Of a DNA stretch of 64,000 nt, positions 1 to 7,670 are shown one piece after another. Source of the stretch: Spirochaetales bacterium (GTDB taxonomy: Bacteria; Spirochaetota; Spirochaetia; DSM-2461); assembly GCA_028533045.1 (NCBI GenBank), contig JAQQAP010000007.1, forward strand, positions 168,604 through 232,603, given 5' to 3'. A program made the translations under genes and the position numbers. The notes beneath the pieces are model-generated. The model was given only the letters and a program-made list of their open reading frames with translations, searched no databases and had not been told where the DNA came from. Each line of letters opens with the position of its first letter. The first letter of the stretch is position 1.

Positions 1-934
1 CAACCGTATGCTTAAATTCTCCGAAGAGGACATTTACAACTGCTCTTCCTGCGGTTATGGCAGCTGTGAAGGAATGGCCCGGGCCATACATAACGGGCTG
101 AATAAACCGGAGAACTGTCACCATTATGAAATGGAACTTGTTACCAACGCCCATCAATCCCTAGAAAAAATAAGCCAAAGCCTGCACAGCAAACTCAACA
201 ACTGCACCAACTTTATGAAATCCGTAGAAGAAACAGTGCAAAATATGAAGCAAAGCACCATAGACCAGGGTTCTGCCATTGAGGAATCCTCCGCCTCGGT
301 AGAACAAATGTTGGCTTCCATCAGAAGTATCGCAAACCTGACAAAGCAAAGACAGGAAATGATAGTAAGCCTTCAGGAGGGAACCAAAAACGGGGCCGAT
401 GCTCTGGAAAGAACCGTAGAAGCCGTCGATAGCGTCAATGGTAACGTAGACAGAATTCTGGAAGTGAATAAAACTATCGACAATGTTGCCGCCAATACCA
501 ATCTTTTGGCCATGAACGCTGCCATAGAAGCGGCCCATGCGGGAGATAGTGGGCGGGGATTTGCCGTTGTAGCCCAGGAGATACGAAAACTGGCCGAAGA
601 AACAGCTGGCAATGCCCGAATTATTTCAATAGACCTGAACAACATGGCAAACGAAGTACGGGAAACAAAAGAACTCTCCGAAGTCTCCCATGAGGATATG
701 AATGATGTCGTTAGCAGACTTACCGGAGTAGCAGACGGATTCCAGGAACTTTCTACAGCCATGGAAGAAATGACCCAGGGAACGGATCAAATTCAAGATG
801 CCCTGGGCATCATGCTGAATACGAGTAAACATGTGAACCTACTGGGAGAAGATGTTGCGGAAATGATGACAGAACTAGGCCAACTCCATGAAGAATTGCA
901 TAACATTTCCCAGGAAGCCAACGCTGTTATTTAA
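1..934 (+). CDS. FeS-cluster domain / methyl-accepting chemotaxis signalling protein, 5' truncated by window
   Basis: The reading frame is open from the first base, so the ATG at 8 is probably internal and the N-terminus lies outside the window. Counting from that ATG, Cys12, Cys15, Cys20 and Cys37 form a C-x2-C-x4-C-x16-C pattern typical of the small 4Fe-4S domain (FeS family). A long helical coiled coil follows, and the MCP signalling hairpin lies around residues 158-190 ([17 protein letters not shown] is visible). No membrane segment is present, so the visible part is cytoplasmic. In anaerobes such an FeS domain often follows a Fe-hydrogenase-like H-cluster domain in sensory proteins; that the missing part is such a domain is my inference. 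It would signal redox or hydrogen state to CheA. Family confidence is high for MCP and good for FeS. Confidence 0.8.
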   Translation, partial: NRMLKFSEEDIYNCSSCGYGSCEGMARAIHNGLNKPENCHHYEMELVTNAHQSLEKISQSLHSKLNNCTNFMKSVEETVQNMKQSTIDQGSAIEESSASVEQMLASIRSIANLTKQRQEMIVSLQEGTKNGADALERTVEAVDSVNGNVDRILEVNKTIDNVAANTNLLAMNAAIEAAHAGDSGRGFAVVAQEIRKLAEETAGNARIISIDLNNMANEVRETKELSEVSHEDMNDVVSRLTGVADGFQELSTAMEEMTQGTDQIQDALGIMLNTSKHVNLLGEDVAEMMTELGQLHEELHNISQEANAVI

Positions 935-946
935 GCCAAATTAAAG

Positions 947-1906
947 CTAACCGGCCACATTATTAATAGTATGGCCCTCAAGAAATGATCTAAGGTTTTG
1001 TACAGCAATGTCCATAAGTCTTGCCCGAGTCTCAAGAGGGGCCCAGGCAATGTGGGGTGTGATAAAACAGTTCTTTGCCTTAAGGAGCGGATTGTCTTCT
1101 CTAATCGGTTCGGAAGATACCACATCCACACCGGCAGCCCTAATTTTTCCCTGCTCTAAGGCATCGGCCAAATCCTGTTCTATCACCATTCCGCCCCGGG
1201 AGGTATTAATAAGAATAACCCCTTCTTTCATTTGAGCTATGCTATCCTTATTAATAAGACCTTCCGTTTCCGGAAAAAGAGGACAGTGAAGAGAGATGAT
1301 ATCTGACTTAGCCAGCAATTCTTCAAATCCCACATAACATCCCAATTCAGGATTAACCTCTTTGGGCCGGTTTCCGTTATTAACAAGAACATTCAAACCA
1401 AAGGCTTTGGCTATTTGAGCTGTCTTTTGTCCGGTACGGCCAAAACCAATAATCCCCATAGTCTTACCATCCAGTTCGGTAAGAGGAGAATTCCAATAGC
1501 AAAAATCCCGGCTCTTACTCCAATCACCCCGCATAACACTCTCCGAATGACTCTGTACGGACTGGCAAATATTCAAAATATGGGCAAACACCATCTGAGC
1601 CACTGCTGATGTACTGTAGGCGGGGATGTTACAAACAACGACCCCTTTCTCCGCAGCAGCCTCAATATCGATTATATTATAACCGGTGGCTAAGACACCA
1701 ACGTACTTGATTTGAGGACAAGCCTCCAGAATCTCCCTGGTTATCAAAACCTTATTGCTTATGACCGCTTCGGCCCGGCCTATTCGTTCCAGAACCTGTT
1801 CCTTGGAAGTTCTGTCATAATAGGAAAATTCCCCAAGTTCTTTAAATCCCTCCCAGGAGAGATCCCCCGGATTCAAAGCGTAACCGTCAAGAACAACAAT
1901 TTTCAT
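947..1906 (-). CDS. D-2-hydroxyacid dehydrogenase (glycerate/hydroxypyruvate reductase-like)
   Basis: A cytoplasmic NAD(P)-dependent dehydrogenase of 319 aa, the usual family length. The Rossmann motif GIIGFGRTGQKTA lies near residue 150. The catalytic Arg is in NTSRGG, the Glu in SSEP and the His in TPHIAWAP near the C-terminus, so all the expected active-site residues are present. The family interconverts 2-hydroxy- and 2-oxoacids; the sequence best fits the glycerate/hydroxypyruvate subgroup, but the substrate cannot be fixed by eye. It starts 18 bases after the TetR gene on the same strand and is probably co-transcribed with it and with the zinc-ribbon membrane protein upstream. Confidence 0.85.
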   Translation of the reverse strand: MKIVVLDGYALNPGDLSWEGFKELGEFSYYDRTSKEQVLERIGRAEAVISNKVLITREILEACPQIKYVGVLATGYNIIDIEAAAEKGVVVCNIPAYSTSAVAQMVFAHILNICQSVQSHSESVMRGDWSKSRDFCYWNSPLTELDGKTMGIIGFGRTGQKTAQIAKAFGLNVLVNNGNRPKEVNPELGCYVGFEELLAKSDIISLHCPLFPETEGLINKDSIAQMKEGVILINTSRGGMVIEQDLADALEQGKIRAAGVDVVSSEPIREDNPLLKAKNCFITPHIAWAPLETRARLMDIAVQNLRSFLEGHTINNVAG

Positions 1907-1924
1907 AAAACTCTCCTATTAAAC

Positions 1925-2566
1925 CTATACCCAGGGACCCAAAAGAGACTCCACCGCATGGCAGAGAATTTCCCTAAAATAATTCCGGCTATAATTCATA
2001 GTCGCCCTTTTCCGAATTGCCTGTTGTCTCTCATCGAGCTTTAACATGGGAGTCAATCCGATTATCTGAGCTGTTTGAACATGGAGGAATTCATCAATAT
2101 CATAACGGTCCGCATGGGGAAAAAGATTCAGTATAAGAGAATTCAGTCGCACCATACCTTCCTTAAGAATCTCATACCATCGGGAAAGAGCCTCCTCCCC
2201 CGCCCCTTTTTCCAATACCGGAACAGAGAGGGAATAGAGCTCAATCAGACTCATATGCTGGAGAATCAAATCCACCCATATATGGGAGAGCTCCTTGATA
2301 TTTAGAGGTCGTCCGGTTAAAGACTTTTCCAGGTCTTCCACCAAATCAACAAAATCCTCTCCCATCAGTTCCAGAAAGAGATCTTCCCGGCAAGAGTAGT
2401 ATTTATATAGGTTGGATCGGGTAAAAGAGGCGGACCGGGCAATATCGGCCAAAGTCATCCGGGAAAAGGGCACTGTTTGGTTTAACTCGCGGGCGGCGGA
2501 CTTAATCTCAAGACGACGAACATTTTTCTGTTCCTCGTCGTTGGCTCTCTTCCAAGGACGGCTCAT
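1925..2566 (-). CDS. TetR/AcrR family transcriptional regulator
   Basis: A 213 aa regulator. The N-terminal helix-turn-helix (about residues 20-65, with MTLADIARSASFTRSNLYKYY) is the classic TetR DNA-binding domain, in which TRSNLYKYY is the recognition helix region. The remaining helical part is the ligand-binding/dimer domain and has no recognisable ligand signature. Its start codon overlaps the stop of the upstream membrane protein (TAATG), which implies translational coupling. The next gene downstream encodes a 2-hydroxyacid dehydrogenase, so it may regulate its own operon; no clear operator palindrome was seen. Confidence 0.88.
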   Translation of the reverse strand: MSRPWKRANDEEQKNVRRLEIKSAARELNQTVPFSRMTLADIARSASFTRSNLYKYYSCREDLFLELMGEDFVDLVEDLEKSLTGRPLNIKELSHIWVDLILQHMSLIELYSLSVPVLEKGAGEEALSRWYEILKEGMVRLNSLILNLFPHADRYDIDEFLHVQTAQIIGLTPMLKLDERQQAIRKRATMNYSRNYFREILCHAVESLLGPWV

Positions 2567-2964
2567 TACTCCTCACTTCCTTCGTCATTGCTACAGTCAG
2601 CGCAAAGGTAGTCCTTTTCCAGCATAATTTCATTTGACTTGAGTTTTGCTCCGCATTTGCGGCATTTAAACTTAAAGGGAAAAAAACGTTCCCGGTAAAG
2701 AGTAAGAGAAGTACCGGCGAGGAGAACAAAAAAGACCGTGGGAAGATAGGAAGGTAAGCCATAGGCTACCGTAAGAACCGCTGCAATCATCACCAAAAAG
2801 AAAATAATGCCCCAGAAGAAAAAGACCAGGGCCTTCTTTCTTTCCTGGCTTTTTCTGCTCAAAAACAGGTAGGCGATTAGCAAGGCAATGAAAATGTAAT
2901 AAAAAAAACTCTGGATATATCCATTAATCTGTTCAAAAATCATATTTAATTCTATCATTCCCAC
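2566..2964 (-). CDS. Small membrane protein with C-terminal zinc ribbon
   Basis: A 132 aa protein with about three hydrophobic segments (roughly residues 18-35, 45-68 and 70-88), followed by a cytoplasmic tail carrying two CxxC knuckles (CRKCG and CADC), a likely zinc ribbon. No specific family was recognised. It is the first gene of a three-gene leftward operon with the TetR regulator (stop/start overlap TAATG) and the hydroxyacid dehydrogenase. The function is unknown; it could be a membrane-tethered regulator or redox/metal sensor, but nothing in the sequence proves that. Confidence 0.7.
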   Translation of the reverse strand: MGMIELNMIFEQINGYIQSFFYYIFIALLIAYLFLSRKSQERKKALVFFFWGIIFFLVMIAAVLTVAYGLPSYLPTVFFVLLAGTSLTLYRERFFPFKFKCRKCGAKLKSNEIMLEKDYLCADCSNDEGSEE

Positions 2965-2997
2965 AGGACATCTATCAACAAAAAAGGACAGCCCCCG

Positions 2998-4041
2998 GTG
3001 AAACTTACAAGATTCCTTCTCATAATATGCCTCCCCTTAAGTCTATTTGCCCAGGACAATGATAAAATTGATTATCGTTGGGGAGTGCAAACGGCCTATT
3101 ACTTTCCCAATCAATCGGGATACGAAAGCTCTAACGGCTGGGCCCCCATCGACTACGGCACAACGGAAATCCCCGAAGATTTTTCTCCCCTCGGCTCGGA
3201 TGACGGAAGAAGTCTGGGAAACGGATGGGGAGCGGCGGAGCTCCAGTTTTGGATAGACCGAACCCAAACCTTGCCTCTTCTACAGGGAGACAGTCCCCTT
3301 ACTTCCGGTAATAATCTGCAGATAAATACAAAAGCGGACCTCTCCCCGGCCACAGCCGATGTGAACCTCTCCTTTAAGCTGACACCCATCGCCTTTCTTG
3401 TCTTTGAGCAGGGCCATCACCTGGGGACAGGATGGTATGCGGGAATAGCCAACGGCCTGGGGCTGAACGCCGACGGCAGCGGAGATCCGGAGACCGACTC
3501 CTTTCCCGGAGTAGTGTACAAAGGCTGGTTTTCCGGCACCTTCCAGTTTGATCTGGCCGAAGCCCTTCCCGAAGCAACAGAGTGGCATCATGTTGTCCTC
3601 TCATCCACCGCCCGCTTCGAGTATCAGGCTTTTTCCGGTGCCAATAAGGACGAACCCTGGCAATACCAGGCGGATGAGGGGGAAAACTTTAACGGTTGGC
3701 TTTTTAAATCCAGCCATGTTCTGGGATATATGATTCCCCGGGATAAAATCAATTTTGCCGGAATCATGCTGGAGACAGAGCGTCGTCTGGGAGACATTTC
3801 CCGTTCCAGCACCATCTCTTCAGGCGGTTGGGGATCGGATTTCACAGAAATAGATGCAGGCCCTCTTCTTAACTGGCAAATAGACGATGAAAGCAGCCTG
3901 GTATTTCTGCTTCAGTGGAAAAATGCCGTCCAATATGACGACGACTCGGTCTTCTATAACTACTTCATGAATCGCGAAAGCACGGGAGACAGCTATTGGT
4001 ACTTTAATCGAATAGCCCTCTCCTATACAAAAAAATTTTAA
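2998..4041 (+). CDS. Probable outer-membrane beta-barrel protein with signal peptide
   Basis: A 347 aa protein starting at a GTG. It opens with a cleavable signal peptide (KLTRFLLIICLPLSLFAQ). The mature part is rich in aromatic, Gly and alternating polar/hydrophobic residues and ends in a terminal Phe (SYTKKF), the usual mark of an outer-membrane barrel. No enzymatic motif is visible. It is divergent from the zinc-ribbon operon and stands alone upstream of rpsD. The role (porin or structural) cannot be decided from the sequence. Confidence 0.65.
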   Translation: MKLTRFLLIICLPLSLFAQDNDKIDYRWGVQTAYYFPNQSGYESSNGWAPIDYGTTEIPEDFSPLGSDDGRSLGNGWGAAELQFWIDRTQTLPLLQGDSPLTSGNNLQINTKADLSPATADVNLSFKLTPIAFLVFEQGHHLGTGWYAGIANGLGLNADGSGDPETDSFPGVVYKGWFSGTFQFDLAEALPEATEWHHVVLSSTARFEYQAFSGANKDEPWQYQADEGENFNGWLFKSSHVLGYMIPRDKINFAGIMLETERRLGDISRSSTISSGGWGSDFTEIDAGPLLNWQIDDESSLVFLLQWKNAVQYDDDSVFYNYFMNRESTGDSYWYFNRIALSYTKKF

Positions 4042-4065
4042 GTTGCCGGGAACCTTCTTGTTTAC

Positions 4066-4094
4066 TTGACTTATAATCCCTTCATCTATAAGAT
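4066..4094 (+). promoter_or_regulatory. Promoter for rpsD
   Basis: TTGACT (4066-4071), a 17-base spacer and TAAGAT (4089-4094) give a good sigma-70 type promoter about 50 bases upstream of rpsD. Confidence 0.55.
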
Positions 4095-4103
4095 GATACT
4101 CCG

Positions 4104-4116
4104 CGTTCTTAGAACG
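4104..4116. promoter_or_regulatory. Palindrome at the expected rpsD transcription start
   Basis: CGTTCT-T-AGAACG is a perfect 6+6 inverted repeat placed about 10 bases after the -10 box. It could be an operator or the base of a small leader hairpin for ribosomal-protein feedback. Its role is unproven. Confidence 0.3.
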
Positions 4117-4146
4117 TGAAAATTCCAACCATGAGGTTATTAAGTA

Positions 4147-4764
4147 ATGGCGAGATCCGAAAAAGCAAGAGGAAAAGTCGTCCGCCGTCTAGGTGTCAAC
4201 ATTTACGGTAACGTAAAGTATGATAAATTACTTAAGAAGAAACCCCAGGGTCCCGGACAGGAAAGAGGAAAAAGATCCCGTAACAAGATCAGCAACTTCG
4301 GTCAGCAGCTTCTCGAGAAGCAGAAGATTCGATTTGCTTACGGAATCAGCGAAAAGCAGTTCTACAACACTTTCCTTAAGGCCAAGAAAAAAGACGGCCT
4401 TACCGGTGACAACATGATGATTCTTCTTGAGCGACGGCTCGACAATGTAGTGTACCGACTTGGTATGGCAACCACCAGGGCTCAGGCCCGTCAGATGGTT
4501 AGCCACGGCCACATCAGATTGAATGGTGAAAGATCCAACATTCCTTCTATCGTTGTACGTGAAGGTGATGAAATCAAGGTTAAGGATAACGATGGCAGCA
4601 AAAAGCTTGTCAGAGAAAACCTTGCCAAGAGCGGTCAGCCCGTTCCCGTATGGCTTTCCATCGTGGAAGATAGCCTGGTAGGTAAGATCGAAAGACTTCC
4701 CTACAGAACAGATATCTCCACTGTAGCCAACGAACAGGCTGTAGTAGAATTCTACTCCAAGTAA
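4147..4764 (+). CDS. rpsD: 30S ribosomal protein S4
   Basis: A 205 aa protein, the standard length for bacterial S4. It nucleates 30S assembly by binding 16S rRNA. The N-terminal region is basic and the central S4 RNA-binding domain contains LDNVVYRLGMATTRAQARQM (about residues 97-116). It stands as a single gene outside the usual alpha operon, with its own promoter at 4066-4094 and a strong terminator at 4785-4815. Identification is certain. Confidence 0.98.
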   Translation: MARSEKARGKVVRRLGVNIYGNVKYDKLLKKKPQGPGQERGKRSRNKISNFGQQLLEKQKIRFAYGISEKQFYNTFLKAKKKDGLTGDNMMILLERRLDNVVYRLGMATTRAQARQMVSHGHIRLNGERSNIPSIVVREGDEIKVKDNDGSKKLVRENLAKSGQPVPVWLSIVEDSLVGKIERLPYRTDISTVANEQAVVEFYSK

Positions 4765-4784
4765 TCTACACACTATCTACAAAA

Positions 4785-4815
4785 AAACCGACCTTTTACG
4801 GGTCGGTTTTTTTTG
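4785..4815 (+). terminator. Rho-independent terminator of rpsD
   Basis: A 9-bp stem (AAACCGACC / GGTCGGTTT) with a 7-base loop is followed by a run of T. Confidence 0.9.
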
Positions 4816-4841
4816 TCTTTTATGATTTCATATGTTAGAAT
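4813..4841 (+). promoter_or_regulatory. Promoter for the FHA/TrmJ-like gene pair
   Basis: TTGTCT (4813-4818), a 17-base spacer and TAGAAT (4836-4841) lie just after the rpsD terminator and 30 bases before the FHA gene. Confidence 0.5.
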
Positions 4842-4871
4842 AAAACAAGGGAATACCCTGAAGAGGCATAT

Positions 4872-5216
4872 ATGGCAGAAGGCGATACAATAATTACGGA
4901 TAGCCCGGTAGGACAGAGACTCAAACAATTCTCCCATCAAAAAGAGAACATGCTCATTTTCGGAAACAAGTCCTTTCCCATGATTAGCAAGATCACAATG
5001 GGACGCGGACAGGGTAATACCATCGTGATTGATAACAGCCTGGCCTCTCGCCAGCACGCCATTATCCAAAAAATCAAGGACTCTTACTTCATTTGTGACT
5101 TAAAGAGTACTAACGGAACTTTTCTTAACGGCAAAAAAATCAAACCCGATAAATATGTCAAACTGGAACAGGGCGATGTTATCACCATTGGAAAAAGCGA
5201 CCTGGTAATGCGTTAA
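4872..5216 (+). CDS. FHA domain protein
   Basis: A 114 aa cytoplasmic protein made almost entirely of one forkhead-associated domain, the phosphothreonine-binding fold. The hallmark residues are visible: GRGQGNTIVI (the conserved Arg), the SRQHAII block, and STNGTFLNGKKI near residue 78. Such single-domain FHA proteins dock to Ser/Thr-phosphorylated partners; no kinase or phosphatase gene is nearby. Its stop codon overlaps the start of the methyltransferase gene (TAATG), so the two are translationally coupled. Confidence 0.9.
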   Translation: MAEGDTIITDSPVGQRLKQFSHQKENMLIFGNKSFPMISKITMGRGQGNTIVIDNSLASRQHAIIQKIKDSYFICDLKSTNGTFLNGKKIKPDKYVKLEQGDVITIGKSDLVMR

Positions 5217-5917
5217 TGAGCCTGGACAATATTAGAATCGTACTCTGTCGGCCGGAAGGTTCCATAAATATCGGCTCCGTGTGCCGTGCCATGAAGACCA
5301 TGGGCCTTTCCCGGCTTTATATTGTAAATCCCCAGCGAAATCTGGAAAAAGAGTGGATCCGCAACATGGCGGTTCATGCCTATGAGATCTATGAGAAGGC
5401 TGAATTTCCCGAAAGCCTGGCGGAGGCTCTGGAGGGCTGTGCCCTTTCCGCAGGAATAACACGGCGTCGTGGAACAAAGCGGAAGTTCTTTTCCCATCTA
5501 CCCGAAGAATTTGCCGCTAAAGCTCTATCCCTGGAGGGAGAAGCCGCCCTGGTATTCGGGAACGAACGGAACGGACTTAAGGATGACGAATTGGCCTGTT
5601 GCAATGCGGCGGTCCATATTCCTTCCAACCCGGACTACCCTTCCCTTAATCTCTCCCACGCTGTACAGGTTATGACCGCTGCCCTTTGGCGCGAATCGGC
5701 GGGAGAACGGGTAGCAAAGTACACACCTATTTCTGATAAAGACAGGGAAGCCATTGTAGATACCATTCATACGACTCTAGACTGTTTCAACTATTTCCAA
5801 TCTTCCGATCCAGATGATATCGATGCGTTCTTTAGAGATATCCTGGCCCGGGCCGCCCTTAGCAAAAAGGAAGCCCGGGTTATGGAAAATATCTTTATGA
5901 AAATCCGATATATGTAA
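5216..5917 (+). CDS. trmJ: TrmJ-like SpoU-family tRNA 2'-O-methyltransferase
   Basis: A 233 aa SPOUT-class methyltransferase. The N-terminal motif NIRIVLCRPEGSINIGSVCR, with the catalytic-type Asn/Arg region, and the SAM-knot motifs VFGNERNGL (near residue 118) and SLNLSHAVQVM (near residue 145) match the TrmJ/TrmH subgroup, which 2'-O-methylates tRNA position 32. The length is slightly shorter than E. coli TrmJ. It is coupled to the FHA gene. The family is certain; the exact target nucleoside is inferred from family resemblance. Confidence 0.85.
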   Translation: MSLDNIRIVLCRPEGSINIGSVCRAMKTMGLSRLYIVNPQRNLEKEWIRNMAVHAYEIYEKAEFPESLAEALEGCALSAGITRRRGTKRKFFSHLPEEFAAKALSLEGEAALVFGNERNGLKDDELACCNAAVHIPSNPDYPSLNLSHAVQVMTAALWRESAGERVAKYTPISDKDREAIVDTIHTTLDCFNYFQSSDPDDIDAFFRDILARAALSKKEARVMENIFMKIRYM

Positions 5918-6041
5918 TTTAGGAATGAGGATTAATTTGATTTCCCCTCCCTATTCATTTAAAATTCAGTAACAACGGAGCTCATTAAAATAAAGAGATC
6001 CTAATGATTTACCCGCAAAGAGCTCCCGTGAAGGGGTTGTT

Positions 6042-6491
6042 ATGGATCGGGAAATTGAAATCATCGCAGAAGAAATGGGAACGGAAAGGGATAAACTGCT
6101 TCCCTTTATGCAGGAAGTCCTTCGGTGCAAGAATTATCTTTCCGAGGATTCACTCAGGGACATAGCCTCTGCATTCCAGCTATCCTCCGCCGAAGTTTAC
6201 GGTGTGGCTTCATTCTATTCATTCATAGAAACCTCTCCTCCCGGTCGTCATATTATTCGCCTTTGCAAAACGGTTTGTTGCGACTTGAAGAACAAGGATC
6301 TTATTCTCCACACCCTGGAAAGGCATCTTCGCATTCATTTGGGAGAAACCACAGCGGATGGTAAATTCAGCCTGCTAAGCACCAATTGCATCGGTTGGTG
6401 TCATGAGTCACCGGCCATGATGATCAATGACAAGATCTACACCAGACTAACTCCCGAATCGACTCTCAAGGCTTTGGAAGAGTGGGATTAG
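6042..6491 (+). CDS. hydC: NAD-linked [FeFe] hydrogenase subunit C (NuoE-like 2Fe-2S protein)
   Basis: A 149 aa protein of the 24-kDa/NuoE thioredoxin-like 2Fe-2S family. An N-terminal helical part (with LSSAEVYGVASFYSFI) is followed by the cluster-binding Cys pairs RLCKTVCC and NCIGWC. It passes electrons between the flavin subunit and the hydrogenase. It is the first gene of a three-gene operon: hydB starts 9 bases downstream with a strong GGAGGG ribosome site. The leader contains the near-inverted repeat ACGGAGCTC / GAGCTCCCGT (5975-6030 region). No Rex-type operator was recognised. Confidence 0.88.
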   Translation: MDREIEIIAEEMGTERDKLLPFMQEVLRCKNYLSEDSLRDIASAFQLSSAEVYGVASFYSFIETSPPGRHIIRLCKTVCCDLKNKDLILHTLERHLRIHLGETTADGKFSLLSTNCIGWCHESPAMMINDKIYTRLTPESTLKALEEWD

Positions 6492-6500
6492 GAGGGAGTC

Positions 6501-7658
6501 ATGAAAAACAATATTCACAGAGTCGACCTCATTTTTCATGATTTGGACATTGAAAAATCCTTAGAAAAGATACAAAACACAACAGCGGAAACAATCTTGG
6601 AAGAGTTAAAGCTCTCCGGCTTGCGAGGCAGAGGAGGAGCAGGCTTCCCTACCGGTTTAAAATGGGAGAGCGTGGCCCACAGGAATAGTAGGGAAAAATA
6701 TGTCATTTGCAACGCCGACGAAGGAGAACCGGGTACCTTCAAAGACAGGGAAATTCTCCAGAAAAAAGCGGAAAAAGTCTTTTTGGGAATGGCTGTCTGT
6801 TCCCATACCATCAAGGCCACAAAAGGATATATCTATTTAAGAGCGGAATACGGCTATCTTCTCCCCCAACTGAATCAACAAATTCACCGCTTCAATGGGG
6901 AACTCGAATCCCTGGACTTCCCCTTTAATATCGAACTGAGACTGGGAAGCGGCGCCTATGTTTGCGGGGAAGAAACCAGCCTGATTGAATCGCTGGAAGG
7001 TAAGCGGGGTGAAGCTCGGAACAAACCGCCTTTTCCCGTAGAATCGGGATTTCTGGGAAAACCTACCATCGTAAACAATGTGGAGACTCTGGTTTATACC
7101 GCCCATATCGCCCTGGACGGAGGAGAATTCTTTAGGGATATGGGAACGGATCTTTCCACGGGAGCCAAAGTATTTTGTGTGTCCGGCGATACGGAGAAAC
7201 CTGGCATATACGAATTGGAGCTGGGCATGACACTGGCTGATTTTAATGACCAGTACGGTTGTGAGGATATCAAGGCAGTTCAGGTCGGTGGTGTTGCCGG
7301 TTACTGCGTCCCAAGAAAAAATTTCAAAAATACGATTATTGGATATGAAGGAATACCCACCGGCGGCTCCATGATGCTTTTTAACTCTTCCCGTTCCATG
7401 TACCGCATATTGCATAATTACCTGGAATTTTTTCTGGAAGAGTCTTGCGGCCAGTGTACTCCTTGCCGTATAGGGTGCCAGCAACTCCTTAAAGGCATTG
7501 AGATGATAAAGAAAGGGCAAAAACCGGCGGCTTATTTAGATGAACTTCAGGAACTGGCGGAAACAATGCAATTAACTTCCAAGTGCGGTTTGGGCCAGTC
7601 CGTCGTACATCCCTTTAATTCCATCACAACCCATTTCAGAGAAGAGATCTGTTATTAA
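6501..7658 (+). CDS. hydB: NAD-linked [FeFe] hydrogenase subunit B (NuoF-like flavoprotein), compact form
   Basis: A 385 aa NuoF-type subunit that oxidises or reduces NAD(H) through FMN. The motif GLRGRGGAGFPTGLKW (about residues 38-53) and CGEETSLIESLEGKRGEARN (near 155) are the nucleotide/FMN-binding segments; ESCGQCTPCRIGC plus a later Cys (KCGLG) bind the N3-like 4Fe-4S cluster. It lacks both the N-terminal thioredoxin-like 2Fe-2S domain and the C-terminal ferredoxin domain of the roughly 600-aa HydB/HndC proteins of bifurcating hydrogenases, so the electron-transfer layout must differ. It lies between hydC and hydA with gaps of 9 and 12 bases. Confidence 0.9.
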   Translation: MKNNIHRVDLIFHDLDIEKSLEKIQNTTAETILEELKLSGLRGRGGAGFPTGLKWESVAHRNSREKYVICNADEGEPGTFKDREILQKKAEKVFLGMAVCSHTIKATKGYIYLRAEYGYLLPQLNQQIHRFNGELESLDFPFNIELRLGSGAYVCGEETSLIESLEGKRGEARNKPPFPVESGFLGKPTIVNNVETLVYTAHIALDGGEFFRDMGTDLSTGAKVFCVSGDTEKPGIYELELGMTLADFNDQYGCEDIKAVQVGGVAGYCVPRKNFKNTIIGYEGIPTGGSMMLFNSSRSMYRILHNYLEFFLEESCGQCTPCRIGCQQLLKGIEMIKKGQKPAAYLDELQELAETMQLTSKCGLGQSVVHPFNSITTHFREEICY

Positions 7659-7670
7659 GGGAGGATTCCT

